A stretch of DNA of 64,000 nucleotides from Bog-532 sp963833835 (GTDB taxonomy: Bacteria > Actinomycetota > Actinomycetes > Streptosporangiales > Streptosporangiaceae). Under the pieces are notes generated by a model, which saw only the letters and a list, made by a program, of their open reading frames with translations, was not told where the DNA came from and searched no databases. Below, in pieces: positions 25,736 to 33,570 of this stretch (positions are counted from its first letter, which is position 1; every line of letters starts with the position of its first letter). A program made the translations under genes and the position numbers. The stretch lies in the NCBI GenBank assembly GCA_963833835.1, contig CAWHZI010000016.1, forward strand, positions 1 through 64,000, given 5' to 3'.

Positions 25736-25873
25736 TCATCCACAGGGGTGTGGAGAATAATTGCCCATTAGCCGACGAACTGGGGATTGCCGAAGTGTTC
25801 AATCCCCAGAATTTACGGCCACATGCACAGGTCCGGCGTGCTTTTACACAAGTCGTCCACAGGCTTATACACA
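25736..25873. other. Intergenic AT-rich segment with DnaA-box-like 9-mers
   Basis: The gap 25516-25921 carries no gene and is AT-rich from about 25620. Within 140 bases it has TCATCCACA (25736-25744), inverted TGTGGAGAA (25749-25757), TTTTACACA (25842-25850), TCGTCCACA (25853-25861) and TTATACACA (25865-25873). These are one or two bases from the DnaA box TTATCCACA/TTGTCCACA. It lies downstream of nadC and upstream of the low-complexity gene. Role unknown; a DnaA-binding or titration site is an inference. Confidence 0.45.
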
Positions 25874-25921
25874 GCCGGATGTGATTTTTATCAAATGACA
25901 ATTCCTGCGGGCTTCGGCAAA

Positions 25922-26857
25922 TCAGGCCAACGGCGACAGATCCAGGCCGAGGTCCAGGGCCGGAGCGGAATGGGTCAGTGCCCCCACGGCCACGTAGTCG
26001 ACCCCGGTGGCGGCGACATCGCGGGCGTGCTCCAGCCGCAGGCCACCGCTGGCTTCCAGCTTGACCGACGGGTACCCGGCAGTCAGAGCCACGGCAGCGC
26101 GCAGATCCGCCAGCGCCATGTTGTCCAGCAGGATCAGGCCGGCGCCGGCGTCGAGAGCCTCGCCGACCTGGTCCAGGGTGTCGCACTCGACCTCCAGCGG
26201 CAGACCGGGCGCGGCCGCCCGGACGGCCTCGATCGCCTTGGTGATGCTGCCCGCCGCGACCACATGGTTGTCCTTGATCAGCGCGGCGTCGCCCAGACCC
26301 ATCCGGTGGTTCTGGCCGCCGCCGCAGCGCACCGCGTACTTCTCCAGGACGCGCAGGCCGGGCAGCGTCTTGCGGGTGTCGCGGACCACGCACCGGGTGC
26401 CGGCCAGCGCGTCGGCCCAGGCCCGGGTCGCGGTGGCCACGCCGGACAGGTGGGTGAGGAAGTTCAGCAGTGTCCGTTCCGCGCCGAGCAGCTCGCGCAG
26501 CGGGGCCTGGATGCGCAGCACCTCGGTCCCGGGGCCGATCCTGTCCCCGTCGGCCCGGCACGGCGTGACCGACTCCGGCGGCAGGCCGGCCCGGTCGAGC
26601 ACGGCCCGGGCGACCGGCAGGCCGGCCAGCACGCCCGGCTGCCGGGCCACGACCGCGGCCACCGCCTGCGTCCCGGCTGGCCCTGTCGTGGCTGGCCCTG
26701 TCGTTGCTGGCCCAATCGTGGCTGGCACTGTGGCGGCCGAGGTGACGTCGGGACCGTAACGCAGGTCCTCGTCCAGGGCGGTCTGGACGACCTGCTCGAC
26801 CTCAGCCGGGTCCAGACCGGCGGCCAGCAGGTCTTCGTTAACCAGGTGGTGCAGCAT
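25922..26857 (-). CDS. nadC: Nicotinate-nucleotide pyrophosphorylase (carboxylating)
   Basis: A 311-residue enzyme that converts quinolinate and PRPP to nicotinate mononucleotide, the third step of de novo NAD synthesis. Visible blocks: ERTLLNFLTHLSGVAT, VRDTRKTLPGLRVLEKYAVR, GGGQNHRMGLGDAALIKDNH near residues 185-205, VEVECDTL-like sequence and LDNM, and LEASGGL near the end. Residues 45-60 contain an in-frame tandem repeat (ATTGP units) from a 15-bp DNA repeat, absent in most homologues. Its ATG overlaps the nadB stop (TGATG). It is the last gene of the nadA-nadB-nadC operon facing nrtR. Confidence 0.95.
   Translation of the reverse strand: MLHHLVNEDLLAAGLDPAEVEQVVQTALDEDLRYGPDVTSAATVPATIGPATTGPATTGPAGTQAVAAVVARQPGVLAGLPVARAVLDRAGLPPESVTPCRADGDRIGPGTEVLRIQAPLRELLGAERTLLNFLTHLSGVATATRAWADALAGTRCVVRDTRKTLPGLRVLEKYAVRCGGGQNHRMGLGDAALIKDNHVVAAGSITKAIEAVRAAAPGLPLEVECDTLDQVGEALDAGAGLILLDNMALADLRAAVALTAGYPSVKLEASGGLRLEHARDVAATGVDYVAVGALTHSAPALDLGLDLSPLA
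26676..26735. repeat. 15-bp tandem repeat inside nadC
   Basis: Four units of 15 bases follow one another (26676, 26691, 26706, 26721); the first two are identical (GGCTGGCCCTGTCGT) and the others differ by a few bases. They encode a repeated five-residue Ala/Thr/Gly/Pro unit, keeping frame. Copy number may vary by slippage. Confidence 0.8.
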
Positions 26858-28548
26858 CAGGCGGCTCCTGCCTCGCGAAGTTCAGAATGGGTGGCCACCG
26901 CCAGCTCGGGACCGAGGTGCAGCACCGAGTGACGGGCACGTTGTTCAAAATGATCAATGCGATCCGCGGCGTGCCACCGATGGCAGCCACGGCTCTCGCT
27001 GCGGGCCAGGGCGGCCACCGTGAGCAGGACGGAAACCAGGTGCAGGTTCGTCGCCTCCACCGTGTCCAGGTCCAGGGCGCCAGGCGCCAGGCCAGTGCCG
27101 GCCAGGGCGGCCCCAGCCAGAGCTGGCCCGGCCGGGGGCGCCTGGTCCAGCCGGTCGCGCAGCTGTTCCAGGCCGGCCCGGTCGCGCAGCACACCGGCAT
27201 GCCGGGACATGGCCGCGGCCAGGGCAGGCCGGACCGCCGGGTCGACGCCGGGCCCGGCCGGCGGCCGGTGCAGCGGGCCAGTCGCCGGGGGTAGTTCCCA
27301 GCCGAGCCGCTCCCCGGCCCGGCGGCCGGTGACCAGCGCCTCGGTCACCGAGTTGGAGGCCAGCCGGTTGGCGCCGTGCACGCCGGTCGACGCGACCTCG
27401 CCCACCGCGAACAGGCCCGGGAGCGAAGTGCGCCCGTTCATGTCGGCCTGGACACCGCCGCAGGTGTAGTGGGCACCGGGCGCGACCGGGATCGGCTCGG
27501 TCACCGGGTCGATGCCGCGGGCCCGGCACAGGCCGAGCACGGTGGGGAAGTCGCGCTCCAGGGTGGCGCGGCCGAGCCGGGTGGCGTCCAGCCACAGGTG
27601 ACCGGGGCCGTCGGCCACGTCCAGTTCCTCCGCCATCACGGCCGACACCACGTCCCGCGGGGCCAGGTCGCCCAGCGGGTGGCGGCCCGCCATCACCGCG
27701 CGGCCAACCCCGTCGACCAGCACCGCCCCGGCACCGCGCAGGGCCTCGGTGACCAGCGGGCACTGGCCGCGCGCTCCGGGCTGCCACAGCACGGTCGGGT
27801 GGAACTGCACGAACTCCACGTCCTGCAGGGCTGCTCCGGCCCGGGCCGCCAGGGCCAGCCCGTCGCCGGTCACCCCGGGCGGGCTGGTGGTCGTGGCGTA
27901 GGCCTGGCCGAAGCCACCCGTGGCCAGCACCACCGCCCGCGCGGTCACCGTCCCGACCCGGAGCTCGCCGGTGGGCCCGGCCACCCCCGCCACCCCGGCC
28001 ACCCCGGCCAGCACGCCGCCCACCGCGCCCCGGTCGTCGGTCAGCGCGTCCAGGGCCACGCACCGGGTCAGCAGCCGCACCGGACTGGCTCGCAGCGCGG
28101 CCTGCAGGACCCGGTTGACCTCGGCCCCGATCGCGTCACCGCCCGCGTGCACGATCCGGGACTGGTGATGGCCGCCCTCCCGGTGCAAGGTGGCGGTGTT
28201 CAGCTCGGCTCCGAGCCGGGCCAGCCGCACGATCTCGCCGGGCGCCTCGTTGACCAGGGTGGCCACGGCCTCGGGGTCGCACAGCCCGGCGCCCGCGGTG
28301 AGCGTGTCGCTCTGGTGCAGGGCCGGGGTGTCGCCCGGCCCGAGCGCGGCGGCCAGCCCGCCCTGGGCCAGCGGCGTGGCCCCGCCGCCCAGGTCGTCCT
28401 TGCTGACCAGCAGCACGTCCCGGCCGCAGCGCGCCGCGGCCAGGGCGGTGGCCATGCCCGCGGCACCCGACCCCACCACGACCACGTCGGCCCGCAGTTC
28501 CCACTCGGCGGGCGGCGTGGGCAGCCGGCGCGGCGCGATCCCGCTCAT
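26857..28548 (-). CDS. nadB: L-aspartate oxidase
   Basis: A 563-residue flavoenzyme that oxidises L-aspartate to iminoaspartate. The dinucleotide-binding motif VVVVGSGAAGMATALAAARC is at residue 23. LVSKDDLGGGATPLAQGGLA, then FVQFHPTVL near 250, HYTCGGVQADMNGRTSLPGL near 355 and EVASTGVHGANRLASNSVTE near 380 are fumarate-reductase-family signatures with the catalytic His/Arg residues. The end contains SRGCH as usual. ATG overlaps nadA (ATGA). It supplies iminoaspartate to quinolinate synthase. Confidence 0.95.
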   Translation of the reverse strand: MSGIAPRRLPTPPAEWELRADVVVVGSGAAGMATALAAARCGRDVLLVSKDDLGGGATPLAQGGLAAALGPGDTPALHQSDTLTAGAGLCDPEAVATLVNEAPGEIVRLARLGAELNTATLHREGGHHQSRIVHAGGDAIGAEVNRVLQAALRASPVRLLTRCVALDALTDDRGAVGGVLAGVAGVAGVAGPTGELRVGTVTARAVVLATGGFGQAYATTTSPPGVTGDGLALAARAGAALQDVEFVQFHPTVLWQPGARGQCPLVTEALRGAGAVLVDGVGRAVMAGRHPLGDLAPRDVVSAVMAEELDVADGPGHLWLDATRLGRATLERDFPTVLGLCRARGIDPVTEPIPVAPGAHYTCGGVQADMNGRTSLPGLFAVGEVASTGVHGANRLASNSVTEALVTGRRAGERLGWELPPATGPLHRPPAGPGVDPAVRPALAAAMSRHAGVLRDRAGLEQLRDRLDQAPPAGPALAGAALAGTGLAPGALDLDTVEATNLHLVSVLLTVAALARSESRGCHRWHAADRIDHFEQRARHSVLHLGPELAVATHSELREAGAA

Positions 28549-29564
28549 TCGGCCACCGCCGCGGGGGCCGGCGCAGCCCCCGACGGTGCGCCGGTCCCCG
28601 CGAGCGTGCCGGTCCCCGACGGTGCGCCGGTGCCGATCATGGCCTGGACCGCCTGGCGGGCCCGCGCCGCGATCTCGGGCGGTACGTGCACCTCAGTGGT
28701 GCCGTCGCGCAGGCAGCGCAGCAGCGAGTCCGGGGTGGTCATCTTCATGAACCGGCACACCGCGGCCGGGTTGACCGGTTCCCACTGCACCCGGGGGTTG
28801 GCTCGCCGCAGCTGGTGCAGCATGCCGGTCTCGGTCGCGACCAGCACGGTCCCGGCCGTGGTCGACCGAGCGGCGTCGAGCATGCCCCCGGTGGACAGGA
28901 TCTTGGTGCGCTCCCGCGGCAGGTCGCCCTGCTCGGACTGCCACAGGGCGGCGGTCGAGCAGCCGCACTCGGGGTGGATGAACAGCTCGGCCTCGGGCGT
29001 GCTGGCGGCCTTGCGGCGCAGTTCGCCGGGGCTGATGCCGGCGTGGACGTGGCACTCGCCCATCCAGACGTGAATATTGTCCCGGCCGGTGACCCGCTGC
29101 ACGTAGGCCCCGAGGAACTGGTCCGGCAGGAACAGCACCTCACGGTCGGCCGGGACCGAGGCCACGATGTCGGCCGCGTTGGACGACGTGCAGCACAGGT
29201 CGGCCTCGGCCTTGACCTCGGCCGACGTGTTCACGTAGGCCACCACCGCGGCGCCGGGGTGCTCGGCCTTCCAGGTTCGTAGCTGGTCCGCCGTGATCGT
29301 GTCCGCGAGCGAGCAGCCGGCCTGCCGTTCCGGGATCAGCACGGTCTTGCCCGGCGCCAGGATCTTGGCCGTCTCGGCCATGAAGTAGACCCCGGCGAAC
29401 ACGATCGTCTGCTCGGTACTGGCCGCGGCCAGCCGGGACAGCGCCAGTGAATCGCCGACGTGGTCCGCCACGTCCTGGATCTCGGGGGACTGGTAGTTGT
29501 GCGCCAGGATCACCGCGTCCCGTTCCCGGGCCAGCCGCTTGACCTCACGAGCCCACTCGTCCAC
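28545..29564 (-). CDS. nadA: Quinolinate synthase
   Basis: A 339-residue [4Fe-4S] enzyme condensing iminoaspartate with dihydroxyacetone phosphate. AVILAHNYQSPEIQDVADHV near residue 17, DSLALSRLAA, FAGVYFMAETAKIL near 58, VWMGECHVHAGI near 165, HPECGC near 200 and STGGML near 222 are family blocks; three conserved Cys for the cluster are present (AGCSLAD, HPECGC and the pre-C-terminal region). The last 25 residues are a Pro/Ala/Gly-rich tail. GTG 29564 is the start. First gene of the operon, expressed from the promoter with tandem palindromes at 29641-29687. Confidence 0.95.
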   Translation of the reverse strand: MDEWAREVKRLARERDAVILAHNYQSPEIQDVADHVGDSLALSRLAAASTEQTIVFAGVYFMAETAKILAPGKTVLIPERQAGCSLADTITADQLRTWKAEHPGAAVVAYVNTSAEVKAEADLCCTSSNAADIVASVPADREVLFLPDQFLGAYVQRVTGRDNIHVWMGECHVHAGISPGELRRKAASTPEAELFIHPECGCSTAALWQSEQGDLPRERTKILSTGGMLDAARSTTAGTVLVATETGMLHQLRRANPRVQWEPVNPAAVCRFMKMTTPDSLLRCLRDGTTEVHVPPEIAARARQAVQAMIGTGAPSGTGTLAGTGAPSGAAPAPAAVAE

Positions 29565-29640
29565 GAGGAATTCCTCTCGCCGTTCGCCGCTACGTCTCCG
29601 TGGTCCCCGCCGTCTCAGCTGTCTCGGCCGCGCCGACGAG

Positions 29641-29687
29641 GTTTTAGACTTGGAGTGTAAAACTGTTTTCGCCTCTGAGTCAAAAAC
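29641..29687. promoter_or_regulatory. Two tandem 23-bp palindromes, candidate NrtR operators
   Basis: Site 1 (29641-29663) has arms GTTTTA/TAAAAC with matching inner ACT/AGT; site 2 (29665-29687) has arms GTTTT/AAAAC with matching inner CTC/GAG. Their centres are 24 bases apart, about 2.3 helical turns. They lie between divergent nadA and nrtR in AT-rich sequence. NrtR proteins bind palindromes in front of NAD genes, so these are the obvious sites for autoregulation and nadABC control. Confidence 0.7.
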
Positions 29688-29737
29688 CGATCAATGGAAG
29701 GCCGATAGCGGGGGAGCGGGATGGATACCATGCCTGC

Positions 29738-30448
29738 GTGCCCAGTGATCAGCCCCGGGATCAGCCCAGTGATCAGCCCCGGTTCGCCCACGACGTGCTG
29801 GCCGTGGTGCTCCAGGTCCGCCAGGGCCGCTTGCAGGTCCTGCTGTGGCAGCGGGCCGAGCCGCCGTTCGAGGGCCGGTGGGCGCTGCCGGGCGGCCCGC
29901 TGGCCGGCGGCGAACGGCTCGGCACCTCGCTGAGCCGGCACCTGGCCACCAAGGTCGACCTGACCGGCATCGCGCACATGGAACAGCTGGAGACCCGGTC
30001 CGACCCCGAGCGCGACCCGCGCGGGCGGGTGCTGGCCACCGCCTACCTGGCCCTGGTCTCCTCCGACTACGAGCCGCAGGTGCCACCGGACACCGCGTGG
30101 CATCCGGTGGCTGGGCTGCCGCCGACCGCGTTCGACCACGGGTCGCTGGCCGAGTCCGGACGGGACCGGCTGCGGGCCAAGCTCTCCTACACCAACATCG
30201 GCTTCGCCCTGGCCCCGGAGACGTTCACCATCGCCCAGCTCCGGGACATCTACGCCGCCTCGGTGGGGCACCCGATCTCGGCCACCAACCTGCAGCGGAT
30301 CCTGACCCGCCGCGGAGTCATCGAGCCGACCGAGGAAGCCGCCCGCCCCACCTCAGCCGGCGGCAGGCCCGCCACGCTGTACCGCTTCGTGCAGCGGCAC
30401 CTGGTCGTGACCAACCCGTTCGCCGCCTTCCGCCCGCCGGCGGCTTAG
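29738..30448 (+). CDS. nrtR: NrtR: Nudix-related transcriptional regulator of NAD metabolism
   Basis: A 236-residue protein. Residues 15-150 are a Nudix domain (FAHDVLAVVLQVRQGRLQVL, FEGRWALPGGPLAGGERLGT), but the Nudix box lacks the catalytic REUxEE glutamates (SRHLATK instead). This fits NrtR, which binds ADP-ribose rather than hydrolysing it. Residues 155-235 (TNIGFALAPETFTIAQLRDI, ISATNLQRILTRRGVI, GGRPATLYRF) form the winged-helix part. It is divergent from nadABC, the classical place for this repressor. GTG 29738 is assigned; the first residues DQPRDQPSDQPR come from a DNA repeat. Loss of repression by ADP-ribose is known for the family. Confidence 0.92.
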   Translation: MPSDQPRDQPSDQPRFAHDVLAVVLQVRQGRLQVLLWQRAEPPFEGRWALPGGPLAGGERLGTSLSRHLATKVDLTGIAHMEQLETRSDPERDPRGRVLATAYLALVSSDYEPQVPPDTAWHPVAGLPPTAFDHGSLAESGRDRLRAKLSYTNIGFALAPETFTIAQLRDIYAASVGHPISATNLQRILTRRGVIEPTEEAARPTSAGGRPATLYRFVQRHLVVTNPFAAFRPPAA

Positions 30449-30475
30449 GCGGGAGTATCCTGGTCGACTGTTCCT

Positions 30476-30518
30476 TTAATAATCGATTATTAATTGACAA
30501 TCGACTCTCGAAGTCAAT
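30476..30518. promoter_or_regulatory. Perfect 18-bp palindrome plus second inverted repeat before amidohydrolase gene
   Basis: TTAATAATCGATTATTAA at 30476-30493 is perfectly symmetrical and AT-rich. Immediately after it ATTGAC (30493-30498) and GTCAAT (30513-30518) form another inverted pair. Both precede the amidohydrolase start at 30554, so operator function is likely. No cognate regulator gene is adjacent. Confidence 0.5.
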
Positions 30519-30553
30519 AGCGTCGTGTTTGTATCCCGGAGAGGAGCCATCCT

Positions 30554-31954
30554 GTGACTGACCGCGGCGAACCAGGTCCCATCGTGCTCCGGGGCGTCAC
30601 GGTGGTGGACACACACGACGGGTCCCTGACGCCGGGGGTCGACGTGGCGCTGGCGGACGGCCGGATCGCCGCGATCACGCCCACCGGCGACCCAGATGGC
30701 TCAGCGGCAGGGACGACGATCGACGCGGCCGGGAAGTTCGTGGTCCCGGGGTTCCTGGAGATGCACACGCACGTCCTGGGGGAGAAGGACACCGCGCGCG
30801 ACCTCAAGCTGCTGCTGGACACTGGGGTCACCGGGTTCCGGCTGATGGGCGGCTCCGACCGGCTGCTCAGGGAACGCCGGGACGGCGCGCCCCCCTGGTC
30901 GGATAGCACTTCGGCCGACACTCCGGAACTGCTGGCCATGCCCGGAGCAGTGCTGAACCCGGCCAACGCGGGCACGGTCAAGGCGGCGGTGACCACGATC
31001 CGGGAGCAGCACGCGGCCGGGGCCGACTTCATCAAGGCGGCCCTGGTCAGCTCGGAAGTGTTCTTCGCCGCCCAGGCCGAGGCCCGGCGCCTCGGGTTGC
31101 CGATCGTCGGCCACCTGCCGGCCGGGATTGACGTGCGGCTCGCGTCGAGGGGCGGAATGAGGTCGATCGAGCACCTGGGGCCGGGGACCGGGGTGCTGGC
31201 CGGTTGCTCGACCGAGGAGGCGGAGATCCGCGCCGCGCTGGCCGCGGCCCCGGGTATGAAGGCCCCGCCGTTCCGGATCCCGTTCGCCGACAAGGTGATG
31301 GGGCCGATCATCCGGAAACTGGTCATGAACCCGGTGCTGCACAACAGCCCGCTCGCGGTACAGATGCTGCGCCGGGCCATCGACACCTTCGATCAGGGCC
31401 GAGCCGAGGAACTGGCGGCCGCGTTCGTGGCCGACGGGACCTGGCACTGCCCCACCCTGATCCGCGAGCGCACCAGCGAGCTCAGCGACGCGGCCGAGTT
31501 CCGGGACGACCCGAACCTCCGGCTCATGGACACCGACACCGTGACCCGGTGGCGCGCGGCGGCCGACCGGTTCGGCGCGCTGCCCGCGGACACCCGGGCC
31601 ACCTACCGTGACGCCTACGACCTGCAGCTCCGGCTGACCAAGCTGCTGGACGACGCCGGGGTGAAGCTCCTGGCGGGCAGCGACTCGTGCGGGGCGGTCT
31701 GGGAGGTGCCCGGCCACTCCCTGCACCAGGAGTTCGACGAGCTGGCCCGCGCCGGCCTCGCTCCGCTTCGCGTGTTGCAGACCGTCACCCTGGACGCCGC
31801 CGAGTTCCTCGGGCGCACCAGCACGCTGGGCACGGTCGAGCCCGGCAAGCAGGCCGACCTGGTGCTGCTCGACCGTAATCCGGTGGAGAGTGTGCAGAAT
31901 CTGCACGGCCTGGCCGGCGTGGTCCGAGCCGGCCGCTTCCATTCAGCCGCCTGA
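30554..31954 (+). CDS. Amidohydrolase-superfamily metal-dependent hydrolase
   Basis: A 466-residue protein. FLEMHTHVLGEKD at about residue 67 gives the HxH metal pair. VGHLPAGIDV and RSIEHLGPG provide further His ligands, and LLAGSDSCGA near 373 the Asp. The C-terminus TSTLGTVEPGKQADLVLLDR is the beta-sandwich return seen in imidazolonepropionase/prolidase-like members. Such enzymes cleave amide bonds of cyclic or peptide-like substrates. GTG 30554 has GGAGAGGAG 6 bases upstream. It is monocistronic, controlled from the palindromic region before it. Substrate cannot be assigned. Confidence 0.82.
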   Translation: MTDRGEPGPIVLRGVTVVDTHDGSLTPGVDVALADGRIAAITPTGDPDGSAAGTTIDAAGKFVVPGFLEMHTHVLGEKDTARDLKLLLDTGVTGFRLMGGSDRLLRERRDGAPPWSDSTSADTPELLAMPGAVLNPANAGTVKAAVTTIREQHAAGADFIKAALVSSEVFFAAQAEARRLGLPIVGHLPAGIDVRLASRGGMRSIEHLGPGTGVLAGCSTEEAEIRAALAAAPGMKAPPFRIPFADKVMGPIIRKLVMNPVLHNSPLAVQMLRRAIDTFDQGRAEELAAAFVADGTWHCPTLIRERTSELSDAAEFRDDPNLRLMDTDTVTRWRAAADRFGALPADTRATYRDAYDLQLRLTKLLDDAGVKLLAGSDSCGAVWEVPGHSLHQEFDELARAGLAPLRVLQTVTLDAAEFLGRTSTLGTVEPGKQADLVLLDRNPVESVQNLHGLAGVVRAGRFHSAA

Positions 31955-32008
31955 GCGTCACGGCACCTGTCATCCTGGGGATACCGTCCCGGTCGTGATC
32001 AGCGGGGA

Positions 32009-33079
32009 ATGCCGTCCGCGCCTGGCGTGTTGCCAGCGACAATGAGCGCTGTTGAGGAAACACTGCCGCCCGGGGAAACACTGCCGCTGGGCGTGCTGGA
32101 CTTCGTCGGGATCGAGTACGGCGAGAGCGCGTCGGAGTCCATCGCCGGCGCGGTCCGGATCGCCCAGGCGGTCGAGGCCGCCGGTTACCGGCGCTACTGG
32201 GTGTCCGAGCACCACAACATGAACAGCCTGGCCTGCAGTGCGCCGGAATTGCTGACCGCGCACATCGGGGCGCAGACGGACCGGATCCGGGTCGGCGCGG
32301 CCGGCATCATGCTGCCGAACCACGCGCCGCTCAAGGTGGCGGAGATGTTCCGCACCCTGCTGGCCATGTACCCGGGCCGGATCGACCTGGCCCTGGGCCG
32401 GGCGCCGGGGACCGACCCGATCACCTCGCACGCGCTGCGCCGGGGCATCAACACCGATCCGGCGGCTGAGTTCCCCGGCCAGGTCGGCCAGCTGCTGGCC
32501 TTCCTCGGTGAGGGCTTCCCCGAGGGGCACCCGTACCGGGGCATGGTGGCGGCGCCGGTCATCGACGAACAGCCCGAGATGTTCGTGCTCGGCTCCAGTT
32601 CCTACGGGCCGAAGTTCGCCGCGGTCAACGGCATGAGCGCCGCGTTCGCGCACCACATGAGCCCGGAGCTGGCCTTCGAGGCGCTGCGGCAGTACCGGCG
32701 TGAGTTCACCCCGACCACCCTGGGCCAGGAGCCGTACTCGGCCATGTCGGTGCTGGCCTTCGCGAGCCCGGACGAAGAGGCGGTCCTGGACTTCGAGGCG
32801 GCCTGGACGCTGACCATGCAGAACCTGCGGCGCAACATCCGCGAGCCGCTGCGGCCGGAGCAGGTGCTCGAGGTGTCCCGGTCGGCCGAGTTCCGGGCCG
32901 CCCGGCGGGACGACGGGCGGATGGTCACCGGCGAGCCCAAGGCCGTGGCCGAACGGCTGCTGGAGATGAAGGCCGGGGCCGAGGCGGACGAGATCGTGAT
33001 CGTCACGCCCAGCCTGGACCGGGACCGCCGCATCGGCAGCTACGTCGCCATCGCCGACGCCTGGCGCAAGGCCGCCTGA
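32009..33079 (+). CDS. LLM-class flavin-dependent oxidoreductase (luciferase-like)
   Basis: A 356-residue TIM-barrel protein. AGYRRYWVSEHHNMNSLACS, ELLTAHIGAQTDRIRVGAAG and MLPNHAPLKVAEMFRTL are the hallmark blocks of the group with the single-component luciferase-like signature. It uses F420 or FMN. Either ATG 32009 or ATG 32042 may be the start; neither has a strong ribosome site. It stands alone between the amidohydrolase and the PYP-like gene. Substrate unknown. Confidence 0.85.
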   Translation: MPSAPGVLPATMSAVEETLPPGETLPLGVLDFVGIEYGESASESIAGAVRIAQAVEAAGYRRYWVSEHHNMNSLACSAPELLTAHIGAQTDRIRVGAAGIMLPNHAPLKVAEMFRTLLAMYPGRIDLALGRAPGTDPITSHALRRGINTDPAAEFPGQVGQLLAFLGEGFPEGHPYRGMVAAPVIDEQPEMFVLGSSSYGPKFAAVNGMSAAFAHHMSPELAFEALRQYRREFTPTTLGQEPYSAMSVLAFASPDEEAVLDFEAAWTLTMQNLRRNIREPLRPEQVLEVSRSAEFRAARRDDGRMVTGEPKAVAERLLEMKAGAEADEIVIVTPSLDRDRRIGSYVAIADAWRKAA

Positions 33080-33150
33080 TCAGGGCTTTTCGAGCCGACC
33101 TGCCTCAGGCTTGGACCTGGTCTTCAGCCGGACCTGATAGACCTGATGAC

Positions 33151-33570
33151 GTGAGCGATCGACGGCAGGAAGCACGGCAGCTAGCACGGCAGCCAGCCCT
33201 GGCCGGGACCGCGCAGTTCGCGGACCCCGGGTTGCTGGACGCCCTGGAGTCCGTCCCGCCCGGCCGCATCGACGACTTCGATTTCGGCCTGATCGTGATG
33301 GACCGGGACGGCCGGGTGCTCGGCTACAACCAGGCCGAGTCTGAGCTGTCCGGGCTGCCGGCCGGCGAGGTGATCGGGCGCAACTTCTTCGTCGAGGTCG
33401 GCCCCTGCACGAACAACTACCTGATCGCCCAGCGCTACCAGGACTCCGAAGAGCTGGACGAACAGCTCAACTACGTGTTCACGTACCGGATGGCACCGAC
33501 CCCGGTCCGGCTCCGGCTGCTGGCCCGCCGGGGATCGCCGCAGCAGTATCTGGCGGTGGTCTTGCGATGA
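33151..33570 (+). CDS. Photoactive-yellow-protein-like PAS domain protein
   Basis: A 139-residue single PAS domain. The segment from DFDFGLIVMDRDGRVLGYNQ to MAPTPVRLRLL aligns with photoactive yellow protein (PYP). The residues holding the p-coumaroyl chromophore in PYP (Tyr42, Glu46, Thr50, Cys69) correspond here to Tyr59, Glu63, Ser67 and Cys86, with identical spacing (4, 4, 19), and Cys86 lies in FFVEVGPCTNNY as in PYP. It overlaps the PP2C phosphatase gene by ATGA, so it probably gates that enzyme. No tyrosine ammonia-lyase gene is in the window; whether a chromophore is bound is unknown. A non-photic Cys/thiol sensor is the alternative. Confidence 0.75.
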   Translation: MSDRRQEARQLARQPALAGTAQFADPGLLDALESVPPGRIDDFDFGLIVMDRDGRVLGYNQAESELSGLPAGEVIGRNFFVEVGPCTNNYLIAQRYQDSEELDEQLNYVFTYRMAPTPVRLRLLARRGSPQQYLAVVLR

